The notes beneath the pieces are model-generated. The model did no database searches. It had not been told where the DNA came from and worked only from the letters and a program-made list of their open reading frames with translations. A stretch of 64,000 nucleotides of DNA, from contig OY294048.1 in NCBI GenBank assembly GCA_958510825.1, positions 13,471,589-13,535,588 on the forward strand, written 5' to 3'. This stretch comes from Brachypterus glaber (Eukaryota > Arthropoda > Insecta > Coleoptera > Kateretidae). Positions 34,674 through 59,291 of the stretch are shown piece by piece. Position 1 is the stretch's first letter, and each line of letters starts with the position of its first letter. Both the position numbers and the translations under genes were made by a program.

Positions 34674-35151
34674 AAGGACAGAAATTTTTAATTTTAAACA
34701 AAATTATAAAAATATTAAGAGGGCCAGCAGCCCGAAACTGTCAGTCTACCAATATCACTCTGTACGATGATTAGAAAATAGATTGATGGAATAATAAATT
34801 AATATTTTTATAATTTTGTTTAAAATTAAAAATTTCTGTCCTTACTAATTTTACGTCTAACCACCCGTTAGTGGTACTATGTGCTTGAGACACACAAGTC
34901 TTCAACTTGCTACCATTCAAAGTCTCCAGATAAGGAGAGGTATGAGTAGTTGTCTACATCTAGAAATAGATGGCGCACAAGTCTACATCAATCTAATGGC
35001 TATATTCCTTTTGCGAGTAAAGTCTAAAAACGTTTTCTTAATCAGCGTGCAGAGTTGACTCTTGGTACTGAAGAGGGCCAGCAGCCCGAAACTGTCAGTC
35101 TACCAATATCACTCTGTACGATGATTAGAAAATAGATTGATGGAATAATAA
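34674..35151 (+). mobile_element. Penelope-like/retrozyme-like element with hammerhead ribozyme
   Basis: This 478-bp element is bounded by a perfect 12-bp target duplication, TATAAATTGACT (34662-34673 and 35152-35163). It has two copies of an ~80-bp repeat (34718-34797 and 35072-35151) spaced 354 bp apart. Copy 2 forms the 3' part of a complete hammerhead ribozyme. In copy 1 the ribozyme's 5' half is replaced by a 44-base segment (34674-34717), the exact reverse complement of 34800-34843. There is no ORF, so it depends on another element's proteins. Head-to-tail units each carrying a type I hammerhead with short helix III are known from Penelope-like elements and animal retrozymes. A 5' inverted segment and a long target duplication also fit Penelope-like insertions. 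Assignment to the group is inference; the repeats, target duplication and ribozyme fold are read directly. Confidence 0.85.
35046..35120 (+). ncRNA. Type I hammerhead self-cleaving ribozyme
   Basis: All invariant core residues are present in order. CTGAAGA (35068-35074) fits CUGANGA. Helix II is GGGC/GCCC (35075-35078, 35084-35087) with loop CAGCA. GAAA follows (35088-35091). A short helix III has A-C-T paired with A-G-T (35091-35093, 35097-35099) around a GTC loop. The cleavage-site base is C35100, so self-cutting would fall between 35100 and 35101. Inner helix I is TTGGTA (35062-35067) with TACCAA (35101-35106). After an internal loop, outer helix I pairs 35046-35055 with 35111-35120 over ten pairs, one of them G-U. 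The bulge in helix I and the loop of helix II are where natural hammerheads make their loop-loop contact. No core position is mutated, so activity is plausible but unproven. Confidence 0.9.
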
Positions 35152-35163
35152 TATAAATTGACT

Positions 35164-36773
35164 CCTAAATTGGTGAAATGTCTGGCTGGTTGCAATTTAG
35201 GCTGCGAAAGAGCAGTAAAAGACACATTAAGCTACTCTTGTTACTTGGGGTATTACCCAAGAACTTAGTCTATATTACCATTTAGTAATGGTAATATAGA
35301 CTAAGTTCTAAGCTCTATAAAAAAATACTACGTATCTAATAGGTACACCTATAGGAAAAATAACGGATACCCATTAATCGTTTGAAACTAAATATAGTGG
35401 AATATATCTAACAAAAATAACAAATTAAAGTTCTTTTGTGTTTTCAGCTCGATGACATTCAATCATTAAGACCTAGGGGACCACGATTTCATTCAATTCA
35501 AAGCCTTCTCCAACAAAGGAACACCAATATGGCGGTCGGCGACCAATGACGTGTACGCTGACAACAATAGCTAGGGGACGAACCACTTCGGCGGCAATGT
35601 TTATTCTGCGGCCCTCGAATCCACCTAAACACTATTCTGCCTTTGTACAGGAAAACCCCGTACCATCGATATCAAAAATATCTCGGAAACATTTTTTGAA
35701 AAAAGAAAATAGTGATTCCTCTTAGACAAATCACTCGATTTTTGGCGGTATTAGTAAAGCTGACAAAATAAATTTCATACCAATTAATAAAGATCCAACA
35801 AGCTACAAGTTTGCTTAAACAAACGTTTAAATGGTATAAATCAGTCGCAGCGGGTTCTTTGTAAGAGACGGATGTGGCCGCTTAGGCGTATTTATTCCTG
35901 CATCAGCCTGCTGTCGTAGATATGCACAGGACTTGATTTATTTTATTTTATGTTGTTTCTTGAAAGTATTACTTTAATAACTTTAAGTGAATCGTGAATA
36001 TTTATGTTTTTTTATTGTGTGATGTTAAACTTTAACGTGGGACTGTTAAACATGTAAAGTCAATTTTTTTATAAATTTTAAAGATATTTTTTTTATAAGT
36101 TGGCGTCTGCGCAAACATCACTACAGAGTGAGACGGTTTTGCGTAGGCCAAAAATTATATTAGATCGAGCTGGCAACCTATCCTATGGAAAATGCCATTA
36201 TTGGAATTAGAATTGGAATTGGAAATGGTATAAATTGTATTTTAATAACTTTAATATTAACAACAAAAAACGATTGATTTGTCTCAGGTGAATCGCCCTG
36301 TATATGTGCATACACATGTGTATAATAAATAAAATATTTTTTTGTTTTAATTTTAATTGGTTTTCAGTATTATTATTTTCCTCCTAAAAATCGAAAATCA
36401 ACAAGTTTTGTTTCAGAATTTCTTCGTTTCTAGAAAAAAAAAATAGTAAAAAATACATTAAAAAACACTTTTAAATGAACACATTAAAAAGTTTTTGTTT
36501 TGTGGCAGCAGTATTTTAAAAGACAGATATCATGTGATACGGGGTTCTGTGATTCAAGTGCACTGCCAAGGAGGCAGTATTGTCCAGTTATCACCGCTTA
36601 AAATAACAGAACGGGGCGTAGCGCTGTCTTTGTTGAGTGTGTTGTTGAAAAGAGAAAGAAAAGTGAATTAAATGTATAACCTTTTACCAAACACACTTCC
36701 AGAATACCGAATTTGTACGTAAGGAACAAATTTATTTTCATTAAGGTTTAGTAATAAAGTAATAAATAATTAA
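35164..36773. other. Gene-free stretch with a promoter- or exon-like patch
   Basis: At 35448 TTTTGTGTTTTCAG resembles a splice acceptor, and 35449-35740 is clearly richer in GC and CpG. This patch has an ATATGGCGGTC (YY1-like) site, GACCAATGACG (CCAAT and CRE-like sites) and a 53-codon + frame from about 35547. I recognise no protein. It may be a promoter with first exon of an unknown transcript. The remainder to 36773 shows nothing. Confidence 0.3.
35260..35309. repeat. 23-bp-arm perfect hairpin
   Basis: AGAACTTAGTCTATATTACC (from 35260) through CATT pairs exactly with the inverse ending AAGTTCT at 35309, across a four-base TAGT loop. It lies about 100 bp downstream of the ribozyme element. 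Confidence 0.9.
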
Positions 36774-36911
36774 TAGTATATTGTTTTACCAAGAGGAAAA
36801 GTGAAGCTTTTTTTCACTAGTCTGTAGAATTTACGGACGACGCGAAGCGGAGCCCGGAAACTACACACGAGTAAAAAAATGCACTTTTCCTCTGAGTCAA
36901 ACATACTATTT
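36774..36911. mobile_element. Short MITE with GAGGAAAAGTG arms
   Basis: TAGTATATTGTTTTACCAAG at 36775 followed by AGGAAAAGTG is inverted, with mismatches, at 36879-36911 (CACTTTTCCTCTGAG...ACATACTA). The centre is GC-richer (ACGACGCGAAGCGGAGC). Confidence 0.65.
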
Positions 36912-37923
36912 TTTCGTCAAGCATCCTTAATATTTTTTTTAAATATTAATTTTTGAATTTAATTTATTTTTTTTAATAAAATAGGCCAATAAAACCCTTT
37001 TAAAATAAACTTAAACCTTCCTTAGCTTATTTTAAATTTTTCGTAGGCCAAATCGTACACTTTTCGCGATTTCGATGGTAGCTTGTCTAATGTAGAATTT
37101 GCAATCTTGGAGAGATTTGTAGGTGTATAAACCATATATTCTTCTTCAATCATTTTTAATCAATTTCACACAAGGTTTTTGCACAGAATCTCGAGTCAAC
37201 CACCTGTTTACATAATAAACAAACAAGTTTGAAGTATGGCTGTCATCAAAGTCAAAGAGTGCTGCCGCCAGTGGTGGTTTTACTAACTAACTTTTTTTTA
37301 CAATAATGGACTCATTTCTTTACGGTAAAAAATATAGATCACTTCTAACTAGTGTGTTCAGTTATAAAATATGAACATTTTAGTACGCTTGAAGAATTTT
37401 TTTTTTTTTGAATTTTCAACTGCTATACGAGAAATATTCGTATCGTGAAAATTCGAACTATAGTACTATTTTCTAAATTTATTGGTGTTGAATATAATAA
37501 TAGGTACCTACCTACCTATTATCATGCAAAACTAATAATTTTTTCTTGCTTTTTATATTAAATAGGTTTTTGATATAAATTACGAACAATAAAGGGCCTA
37601 AAATTGTACCCTGCGGCACCATAATTATCCATTCTTGCTTATTTATATTTCTATCGATTAAATAACTTTTTGTAATTTAGGTTTACCTCTTATTTCAATT
37701 CACTAAAATGTCAAAGAACTAACCGTAACAAATGCCCTTGCAAGATCCAATAAAGAACACTTTAGGGCCTGAAATTGCACTCTGCAAAGGCCCCCATTGG
37801 AATCACTTTAATTATCTATTTTTGCATAATATAACATATTATGTTCTATCTACGTTTAAATAAATTTTTTGCACGACCGGGCAATTTGACATGTTACTAG
37901 CTTAATTATGACAGCGGTAGGTT
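36912..37923. other. Gene-free AT-rich stretch
   Basis: 37570-37650 and 37740-37800 share a loose motif (GGGCCTAAAATTGTACCCTGC and GGGCCTGAAATTGCACTCTGC, each at most one repeat unit), reminiscent of a decayed LINE segment, but no frame is readable. Confidence 0.4.
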
Positions 37924-38070
37924 AAGGCATATCCAGAAGCTTGCATAAGAACCTAAAACATAAGAATGCGATGCCGTGATTGGCTTACAAGATACATGGC
38001 GGCACATCAAGCCAATCACGGCATCACATTGTTATGTTTTATGTTCTTATGCGAGCTTGTGAATAGGCAC
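37924..38070. mobile_element. MITE with ~50-bp terminal inverted repeats
   Basis: AAGCTTGCATAAGAACCTAA...GCCGTGATTGGCTT (from about 37937) is inverted as AAGCCAATCACGGCATCACA...CTTATGCGAGCTTG (to about 38058). The spacer is about 20 bases and no ORF is present. Confidence 0.85.
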
Positions 38071-39794
38071 TTATGTTTACAAATTGCTCTTCGGTAAGTA
38101 AATTACTTACCGATCGGGAGGCGGTAAGTAAATTATAATTTAATTTTTAATTTTTAAAGCTTTAAATTAGTTTTTATTAAAGTAAATATAAAATTACAAT
38201 TGGAACAATAGATGTTAAACGATATGGGACTATTTAGGTTTCTTCTTCGAACGAAATATATCTTATATTCCACGCACCTTAAAGCTCAAAATTCTCATCT
38301 TGAAGCATTTTTACAAAAAATGTTTATTTTACAAAAATATTAATTGCCACACAGGACAAACGTCAAACAAAATTAGGAATTTAGCATTGTTTATTATACG
38401 TAGCAACCTGTTGTTAGGGTTAAATTTTACCAAAGGGACTGCCTTGATTTTTACAATAAAATAAATTTGACGTTTTAATTTCTCCTTTATAAGTTTTATT
38501 ATTGTTTATTTTGTTAAATCGTGCAAAAAACGTAATAAGCATTACGGCCATTAAGTTCTTTACCGGTTTCGGATAATATTGGAGATTTCGACTTCGTCTC
38601 AATCTGTACTCACTAAAGAGAAATATCCTTAGAAAAACTTGCAGATACATACACCAGTTTAAGCAATTATTTTTTGACCGACCTTATCTATAACTTGATG
38701 TTAATTTAAAACGACCAAATTGTGTATAAGGGTTTATCTCCTATTATTGAAAGTCACAATTTGTCTCAAAAATCTTTTTAAAGTTAGAGAAATTAAAAAA
38801 GTACGATTTGCGGACGGTACGATATAGCTTCCTCTATACTTTTGGTGGAAGTAAAATTAAGCCTTTCAGCTGTCAATTCATTAATCGACCCAATGTTTTT
38901 CTAACTGACGATGTGAAAGACTACTGGATTTCAATTCTCTCAATTTTGACAAGTCTATAATGCTATTCATTAGTTCTCCTTAAATGATTGTTTTCTTTTA
39001 AAGGGTGACATGTCAGTGTATTAAAAAATACTTGATAGTTTTAGTTGAATCATTTTATCATTGAACATTGTGTATATCCCTGGGATATCCCACAAACTTT
39101 CATCAGATTTTATGTGGTATACCTAGATATCAGATGTTCTGACTCGTGTACTGATAAAAAAATTATTTTTTTATCCTATTGGACCCCCCAAAGCCCTCCA
39201 GTTATTTTTTTTTACATTCATTTAACCCTTTTCAGACAAAAATGAATAAAATAATCAAAATTTTTGCTTGAAAAAAATATACAGAATCTGTATGCCTTTA
39301 GCACCTTCCCCACCTCCACAAGAAAAATCCTGAGTGCGCCGCTGGTTTACAAAATGAAATGAAAAGGGGCCCATAAAACTGCCCAAAAACCAAGAAAAAT
39401 AAAACAGTTCCACCGAAAATATTTTCTCACGAAAATGTGCCGATAAGTTTTAGATAGTCATCACCTCCAACATTTGAGACAACCCTAATATTTTTTTGTC
39501 AGCAAGTCACGGTCCGTATCATCCGTGGCCCACGGATGATACACGTTATAACGTTGTAACTATAGTTGTATGACATCAATGATGTCACATGTTATACACC
39601 GTGTGTGATACACGGTGTTTGGCAATATATATTATTTTTTATGCATCCTACTGTATAGTAACTGTACAAAAGTTTCTGTGCAACAGTTAGGTACTGTTAA
39701 AAGTAACTGTTGTACAACAGTCTGTTGTACAGTTGTTCAAACATTGTATTGAAAAATTAAAGATATTAGGGACTCTGAATAAGGTGACTCTAAC
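38071..39794. other. Gene-free stretch with small palindromes
   Basis: 38092-38112 is a hairpin (CGGTAAGTAA/TTACTTACCG). 39516-39542 has 13-base perfect arms (GTATCATCCGTGG) around one base, followed by related inverted GTGTGATACAC motifs. No gene was recognised. Confidence 0.5.
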
Positions 39795-39920
39795 GCCCGG
39801 TTGTACAAACCTCGCTCAAATCTGAGCCTACCCTGTCTGTCATGGAAACGATTGTTGTAACAAATGTTTCCATAGTAAAGGAGCCTCGCTTAAAGTTAAA
39901 CCAGGTTTGTACAACTGGGC
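39795..39920. mobile_element. PIF/Harbinger-like MITE (GCCCGGTTGTACAAA)
   Basis: GCCCGGTTGTACAAACCT (39795-39812) is inverted as AGGTTTGTACAACTGGGC (39903-39920) with one mismatch. Both ends adjoin CTAA-containing DNA, consistent with a short TAA-type target duplication. No ORF. It lies about 620 bp upstream of the SPG7 start codon. Confidence 0.8.
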
Positions 39921-39970
39921 CTAAGTCACTGACTCAAAGTTTAATGTCATTTCATTTAGTATCTTTGTTA

Positions 39971-40105
39971 GGGCCACTTGCACCAACTTTTGGTCTGGGA
40001 TTATCTTCACTAAACCAAGTTTAAGTTAAAAATGCTGCGTTCTGATTGGTCGGCCGTCGACTTAATCCAAGTTTAAAGTTAAACCATCGTTGGTGCAAGT
40101 GGCCA
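39971..40105. mobile_element. PIF/Harbinger-like MITE (GGCCACTTGCACCAAC)
   Basis: GGCCACTTGCACCAAC (39972-39987) is exactly inverted at 40089-40104. The interior has paired TTTAAGTTAAA/TTTAAAGTTAAA motifs. It is about 435 bp upstream of the SPG7 start codon, so it may lie in or near the promoter. Confidence 0.8.
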
Positions 40106-40540
40106 ATAAACATAAATGATACTTACCTATGTGGAAGCTTTTAAGCTGGACCTCCGGCGGAGACTCGCTGCTTACCCGTCGTTTTTTTTCTCTTAATCGT
40201 TAATTCATTCCGTTGTAGAACTTTTTGAATCACAAATACACCACTAAACTTATTTTTACACAATAACTACTCGCTCTATCTCTACCACCGGTATACTTTA
40301 CCACTTTTGAAAACCAAGAACCCGTGGCACCATCTAACGGCAACTAAATTTAGTTAATTAACAGCTAACTACAATATAAAACTGTAATATATGCCAGATG
40401 GTCAATTGAACAATATAAATAAAACTACTCACTAATAGATGTCGCTATTTGTCTAAGAAAATTGTTCCAGAGACCACATAACCTAAGTTTTACAGCAGTT
40501 TTAGTGTCAAAATGTAAAATAAATTTAAAAAAAGATAAAA
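40106..40540 (+). promoter_or_regulatory. Presumed SPG7 promoter and 5' UTR region
   Basis: This is the DNA between the last MITE and the start codon. No TATA box or initiator can be placed with confidence. The leader just before the start is A-rich, and the only nearby upstream ATG (40512) is followed at once by a stop, so 40541 is the first usable start. Confidence 0.35.
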
Positions 40541-54950
<14,410 letters not shown>

Positions 54951-55004
54951 AGTAATTTTTCAATTATAGAATATAGTAATTTATATATGATATTATTTGT
55001 GACA

Positions 55005-55010
55005 AATAAA
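55005..55010 (+). terminator. SPG7 poly(A) signal
   Basis: A canonical AATAAA lies 55 bases after the stop codon and is followed by T-rich DNA further downstream, giving a short 3' UTR. Confidence 0.7.
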
Positions 55011-55237
55011 ACGAGAAAAAAACATAATTTCTATGTAGTTTTATGAAGGAAAACCTGAGATAAGTGCAAACAATTTAATTTTTCTTTAATTTTTGTCTTA
55101 CTTTTCCTTCTTTTCTTTTTGAATTAAAAACAAATCTTCGTAAAAGTCTATGATTTTTAAGATTTTCTGAACAATCTTAAAAATCTTGCCGAAAATTACG
55201 GAGATTTTCGAAATTTTTGTCAAGATTTTTGTGGTTG

Positions 55238-55679
55238 GAAAGGAGACTACCGAGATCTTCCTATAGGGAGTGGCCTGTAGGAGGCCTTGTGGTGGATTGA
55301 ACTGCACTTTAAACTGATTAGTATGCACTTAATTTGAGTTCCATTGGATGATGGGAACATGATTAAAATGTGGTCTAAAGTTCAATGAGACTGACGATTT
55401 TTTTTATTCGAAACCAGTTGAAAATAAGTTGCAATGTTAAAACCACTGATGGTTTTAGATGGATCATCATGTGAGCTTTCAAGGCACATGAAGCAATCTG
55501 CGGGGAAACGCCAAATTTAAACACTATATTGGCCTTACATCCCATTCATGTCGGAACTAAGCATTTCCCCGCAGATTGGTTTGTGTATCTTGAAAGCTCA
55601 CATGACGATCCATATAAAACCATCAGTGGTTTTCACATTGTAACTTATCTTCAGCAGGCCAATCTCGGTAGTCTCCTTT
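55238..55679. mobile_element. 442-bp nested foldback downstream of SPG7
   Basis: The outer ends AAAGGAGACTACCGAGAT (55238-55255) are exactly inverted at 55662-55679. Inside, ~95-base arms (AACCACTGATGGTTTTA...AATCTGCGGGGAAA) pair between 55418-55508 and 55564-55655. No ORF. Confidence 0.85.
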
Positions 55680-56536
55680 GTACATGGACTTCCCAAAGTG
55701 GTTCAACTCTCGAAAAAAGAAATCGTGTTTTTAGTAAGGGGCCACGTATAATAATAATAGTAATTGACAAAAGAAGCATTTATTTGCAATAAATATGCTA
55801 CACAGAAATATTAATATTTGAATGTGTTAGGTATCCATCAACATAATTAATAAAAATAACGAAGTTATACATTTAATAAATAAATTGCCATAAAAATATA
55901 AAAACATCGAGGATTGGGTAAGTGGTAAAAATAATTGTTATTACTTTTTTTTTTGTGAGATTATCATGTTGTCTTAACTTTTAAGAACTTACTAAACATA
56001 AAGACTAAATATAAATTAAATATAAATGAAAACAAAATACAATGAGTACAAGTAAAAGGAACAATAATAACAATAAGTTAAATAGTATAAAATAGAACAA
56101 AAATGTTTAAAATGCACAAACGATCGACAAAGAGAAAGTCATTTGAAAAGAATAGCAAATGCAAAGTATATAAAATATAAAAAAAATATATAAAAACCAT
56201 TTTTGCTATTTTTGGCCAACTAAGCCCCCTCTCCCTTCATCACGCTGACCGACACCCCCTAAATAAATACATCACGCTGTTCAATTACCCCCTATCAATA
56301 ATATATAAAAAACAAAAATCTCAAAAAAAAATCCATCCATTGTATTGCTTTACACTAGCCCCATGTGTCTACTAAAGAAAAATGTCGTATTTTTTATTTT
56401 AAATAAAACAGAACCCAAGCCCATTTTTATTTAAACATGTTTTTAAAAAGTGCTATTAAAAAATAAAACTGGCCGTATCTCAAAACATCTAATTTGCAGA
56501 TAGGACAACTTGTCTTAGCAGGGCAGTATACATACA
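55680..56536. other. Gene-free AT-rich stretch
   Basis: No coding frame or repeat structure recognised. 56215-56295 is a GC-richer patch (AACTAAGCCCCCTCTCCC) with no match in the window. Confidence 0.5.
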
Positions 56537-56876
56537 CTGAGAAAACGAACGTAAAAGTTTAAAAATAAAATTACGTTTTATGTACCGATTTTTTTATAAA
56601 ATTCCATACCGTAAAATTTGAAAAAAATAATACATTTTTGGTATTTTCTTCGTAAAATAAACATTCGAAATGTAATATAATAATAATAATAATAATAATA
56701 GGTTATTTCGTTGCCCATATGTATACCGAAAATTTATTTTTACCATAAAAATACTAGTAAAAATTATAAAACTCCTTTCATATATATTCATTTCGGAATT
56801 TTATCGGTATTAATTGTGGCAACAAAGTAACCAATAATGCATCCGAAGTCCTTTCTTTCAGTGCACTGAAAGAAAA
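56537..56876. mobile_element. MITE with CACTGA termini and (TAA)n
   Basis: CACTGAGAAAA at 56537 corresponds to TTTCTTTCAGTG (about 56853-56864). The right end forms a perfect palindrome around CAGTGCACTG (TTTCTTTCAGTGCACTGAAA). A TAA microsatellite lies inside at about 56679-56700. Confidence 0.55.
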
Positions 56877-56939
56877 TATTCTAAAATATATTTTGTCGAG
56901 TTTTTTGTTTATTTTTCCATGTTTAACACAAAAATTATT

Positions 56940-57540
56940 ATTATACTATTCACAGCGCGTAGCGCTAGAATAGTATTATAAGGTAGTTTCGAATATCAAA
57001 ATCGCCAAAAACGACCTAGGGAACGTTCAAGTATTACGTAACGCAAATTTTGATCATTTTGGACCCCCCCCCTGTAACGCTATTTTCCTATACCATTAAC
57101 ATGGGTGTAACACTCCAAATTCCCCCCCCCCCTCTAGGAGCGTTACGTAATACTTGAACGTTCCCCTAGACAAAAAGTTCTTGGATACAAATTTCTCATG
57201 AAAAAAATAAGAAACTTTGAAAATGTCCGTCTTTTTGTCTGTCTGTATGTCTGTTCGTATGAGGGGAAGATCACTATTGTTTTTGAAAGTAATTCCCCCA
57301 AAACCGAAAAAGTTATAGGGGGTTAAACTTAAAAAAAAAACAATAATAAAAAAACATAATTTTCAAAAATTTATTTTTTCAAAATTTTTTCGTGTTTTTC
57401 AAGAAAAAGAAATGTTAAAATTTTTTTGTCCTATTTTTTTTGAAAACTTTTTAAAGAATTTCGGAAAATGCAATATACCATTTACTGTGAATAGTATATA
57501 ATGAAATGCGTAGCATTACATATCTTCACGGCTTGTTTTA
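56940..57540 (-). mobile_element. CAGA-carrying dispersed element, reverse copy
   Basis: Inverse of the element at 10036-10530, with the TACTATTCACAGCGCGTAGC end, a GTCTGTCTGTATGTCTG tract at about 57235 and the ATATCTTCACGGCTTG end. It is interrupted by the MITE at 57019-57165. Confidence 0.7.
57019..57165. mobile_element. GGGAACGTTCAAGTATTACG MITE, complete copy
   Basis: GGGAACGTTCAAGTATTACG (57019) followed by TAACGC is inverted at 57140-57165. G/C-homopolymer runs lie in the interior. Solo ends of the family occur at about 7565, 8390, 58467, 59215 and 60305. Confidence 0.85.
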
Positions 57541-57879
57541 AATATAATATTGGTAATGCCTATATTTAAACGATATTTTTGATAATATTTATATTATAAC
57601 CTACGTAAATTGTCAATAATTTATAACTGACCATTAATCAAATTTAAAATAAATCATTTTATGCAATTTACCAAAAAATTTGACATTTACATTAAAAAAT
57701 GTAATCTAGAATTTTTGCACAATAGGTATAACATATACATAAATATAGATGATCTAATGTTAAGATTAATTAGACTTTTTTATCTAATGTTAGAAAAGTA
57801 AATAGTCAATAATTATTTAAGGCGCCAATACATTTAATTTAAATAATTATTTTTGAAAGTATTTTATAATGAAGATTTA
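57541..57879. other. Gene-free AT-rich stretch
   Basis: Nothing recognised apart from the loosely repeated motif ATCTAATGTTA (about 57750-57790). Confidence 0.5.
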
Positions 57880-58048
57880 TACAGGGTGTTCAGTAAGTGG
57901 CTTGCCAAAATTTAAAAGGTCGGTACGGAAATGTAAATACAAAGATATCAAAGATATTTAATTTCCGGACCAACCTTTATAAGAACTTTTTTAAATTTTT
58001 TTGGATTTGGAATCACCTTTTAAATTTTGGCATGCCAGTTACCTTGTA
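57880..58048. mobile_element. 169-bp MITE with TACAGGGTGTTCAG termini
   Basis: TACAGGGTGTTCAGTAAGTG then GCTTGCCAAAATTTAAAAGGT is inverted as ACCTTTTAAATTTTGGCATG...TTACCTTGTA (58010-58048). The termini resemble those of the 7413-8495 element (TACAGGGTG). Confidence 0.85.
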
Positions 58049-58465
58049 TTTGTATTCCCTACGGCCAAAGTGATACTTTTTTTTTAAAACTGTTTTAATG
58101 AACCTAGGCCTACAGGGGAAAGTATTCATTTAATGACAGTTATTTTTTACGTTTCTCAAAGTTTTATATTCAAAAAAGATGATTTCCGTACAAAAAATCT
58201 GTCGGTCTGTCTCTCCGGGAACCACGATAACTCGAGAACGCATTGAGCTAAAGACTTAAAATTTGAACCATAGGTTCCTTAAAGTTCTAGGCTGAGATTG
58301 TTTCTGATAAAAAATTGGGGTGGGGTAAGGAAAACAATTTTTTTTCAAAATTTTTTCGTTCTTGGAAAAAATTGATTTTTTGTTTTGGGAAAAATATTCT
58401 TTTTTTTGCAACAGTATTTACTAGTTTAAAAAAAAGTAAAATTATCTTCCATAGCGTAGTAGAAG

Positions 58466-59235
58466 GGAACGTTCATGTATTACGTAACGCAAAATTTGGC
58501 CATTTTTTTGAAAATGTTTGCGGCCTTGCGTAAAAAATTAAATTTAAGTGGCACACTGCATACCAGGTGGGCCATTTAAACAGTTAAAAGTCGATATCTC
58601 AGAAACCGTATAAGATAGGGTTTTGAAATTTGGTACTAAGCTTCAATATCAAGGGGGGCACCTATTTATCAAAGCAGATTTTTTTTCATCCACATCCTTA
58701 GGCGGAAGAGAGGGTAACTTAAAATTTTTAAATGTAATGGGGGTCTTTTTCAGTAGTTTTCATTGTTTTAAACCCAGAAATAAACAAAAGATATCAAATC
58801 TGAATTTTTTCTAAAAATTTAAATTTTTTTACCTGACGCGTCCGGACATGGAGATAATACCTTTCTATGATTTAATACCCCATATTTGTAGAATATTTTA
58901 AAATTTTAAAAATACAGGCCTAAAAAAAATTAAGAGTAAGATAGTGTATATGCAATGTGCCACTTAAATTTAATTTTTTAAGCAAGACCGCAAACCTTTT
59001 CAAAAAAATGTATATACATCATGATTACGTTTTTTTTGGAATTTTTTACCTGTGTGCGCCATATGCAATAAAATTTGCAAGGAATCCGTCTCTTTAGGCC
59101 TAGATCATTGTTAAAAACGTGATCCAATAAACATTTTATAATTTTTTAAGTACCGTACCCCCCCCCCCCCTCTGTAACGCGGCGTAACGTTTTCGAGACC
59201 CCCCCTAGCGCGTTTCGTAATACTTGAACGCTCCC
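58466..59235. mobile_element. GGGAACGTTC-ended element containing a foldback copy
   Basis: GGAACGTTCATGTATTACGT (58467) and the inverse ACGTAATACTTGAACG-like end (about 59213-59235, with changes) bracket 770 bp. Within lies 58505-59056, a reverse member of the foldback family at 22822-23677, so one family appears to have inserted in the other or captured it. Confidence 0.6.
58505..59056 (-). mobile_element. Foldback family member, reverse copy
   Basis: It shares AATGTTTGCGGCCTTGCGTA, the TGGGCCATTTAAACAGTT region, AAGGGGGGCACCTATTTAT (related to GGTGTCCCCCTT) and the CCAAGACCG/ACCTGTGTG end with the copies at 22.8 and 31.4 kb. Confidence 0.8.
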
Positions 59236-59291
59236 TAATGTGTACAGTTTGAAGAAAGCAGTATTTTGTTTTATTACAAAATGTTTATACT

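Noticed and set aside
34718..34797. Second functional hammerhead ribozyme
   Set aside because: Helix II, GAAA and the cleavage site are present, but the CUGA part of the core and the 5' strand of helix I are replaced by an inverted segment.
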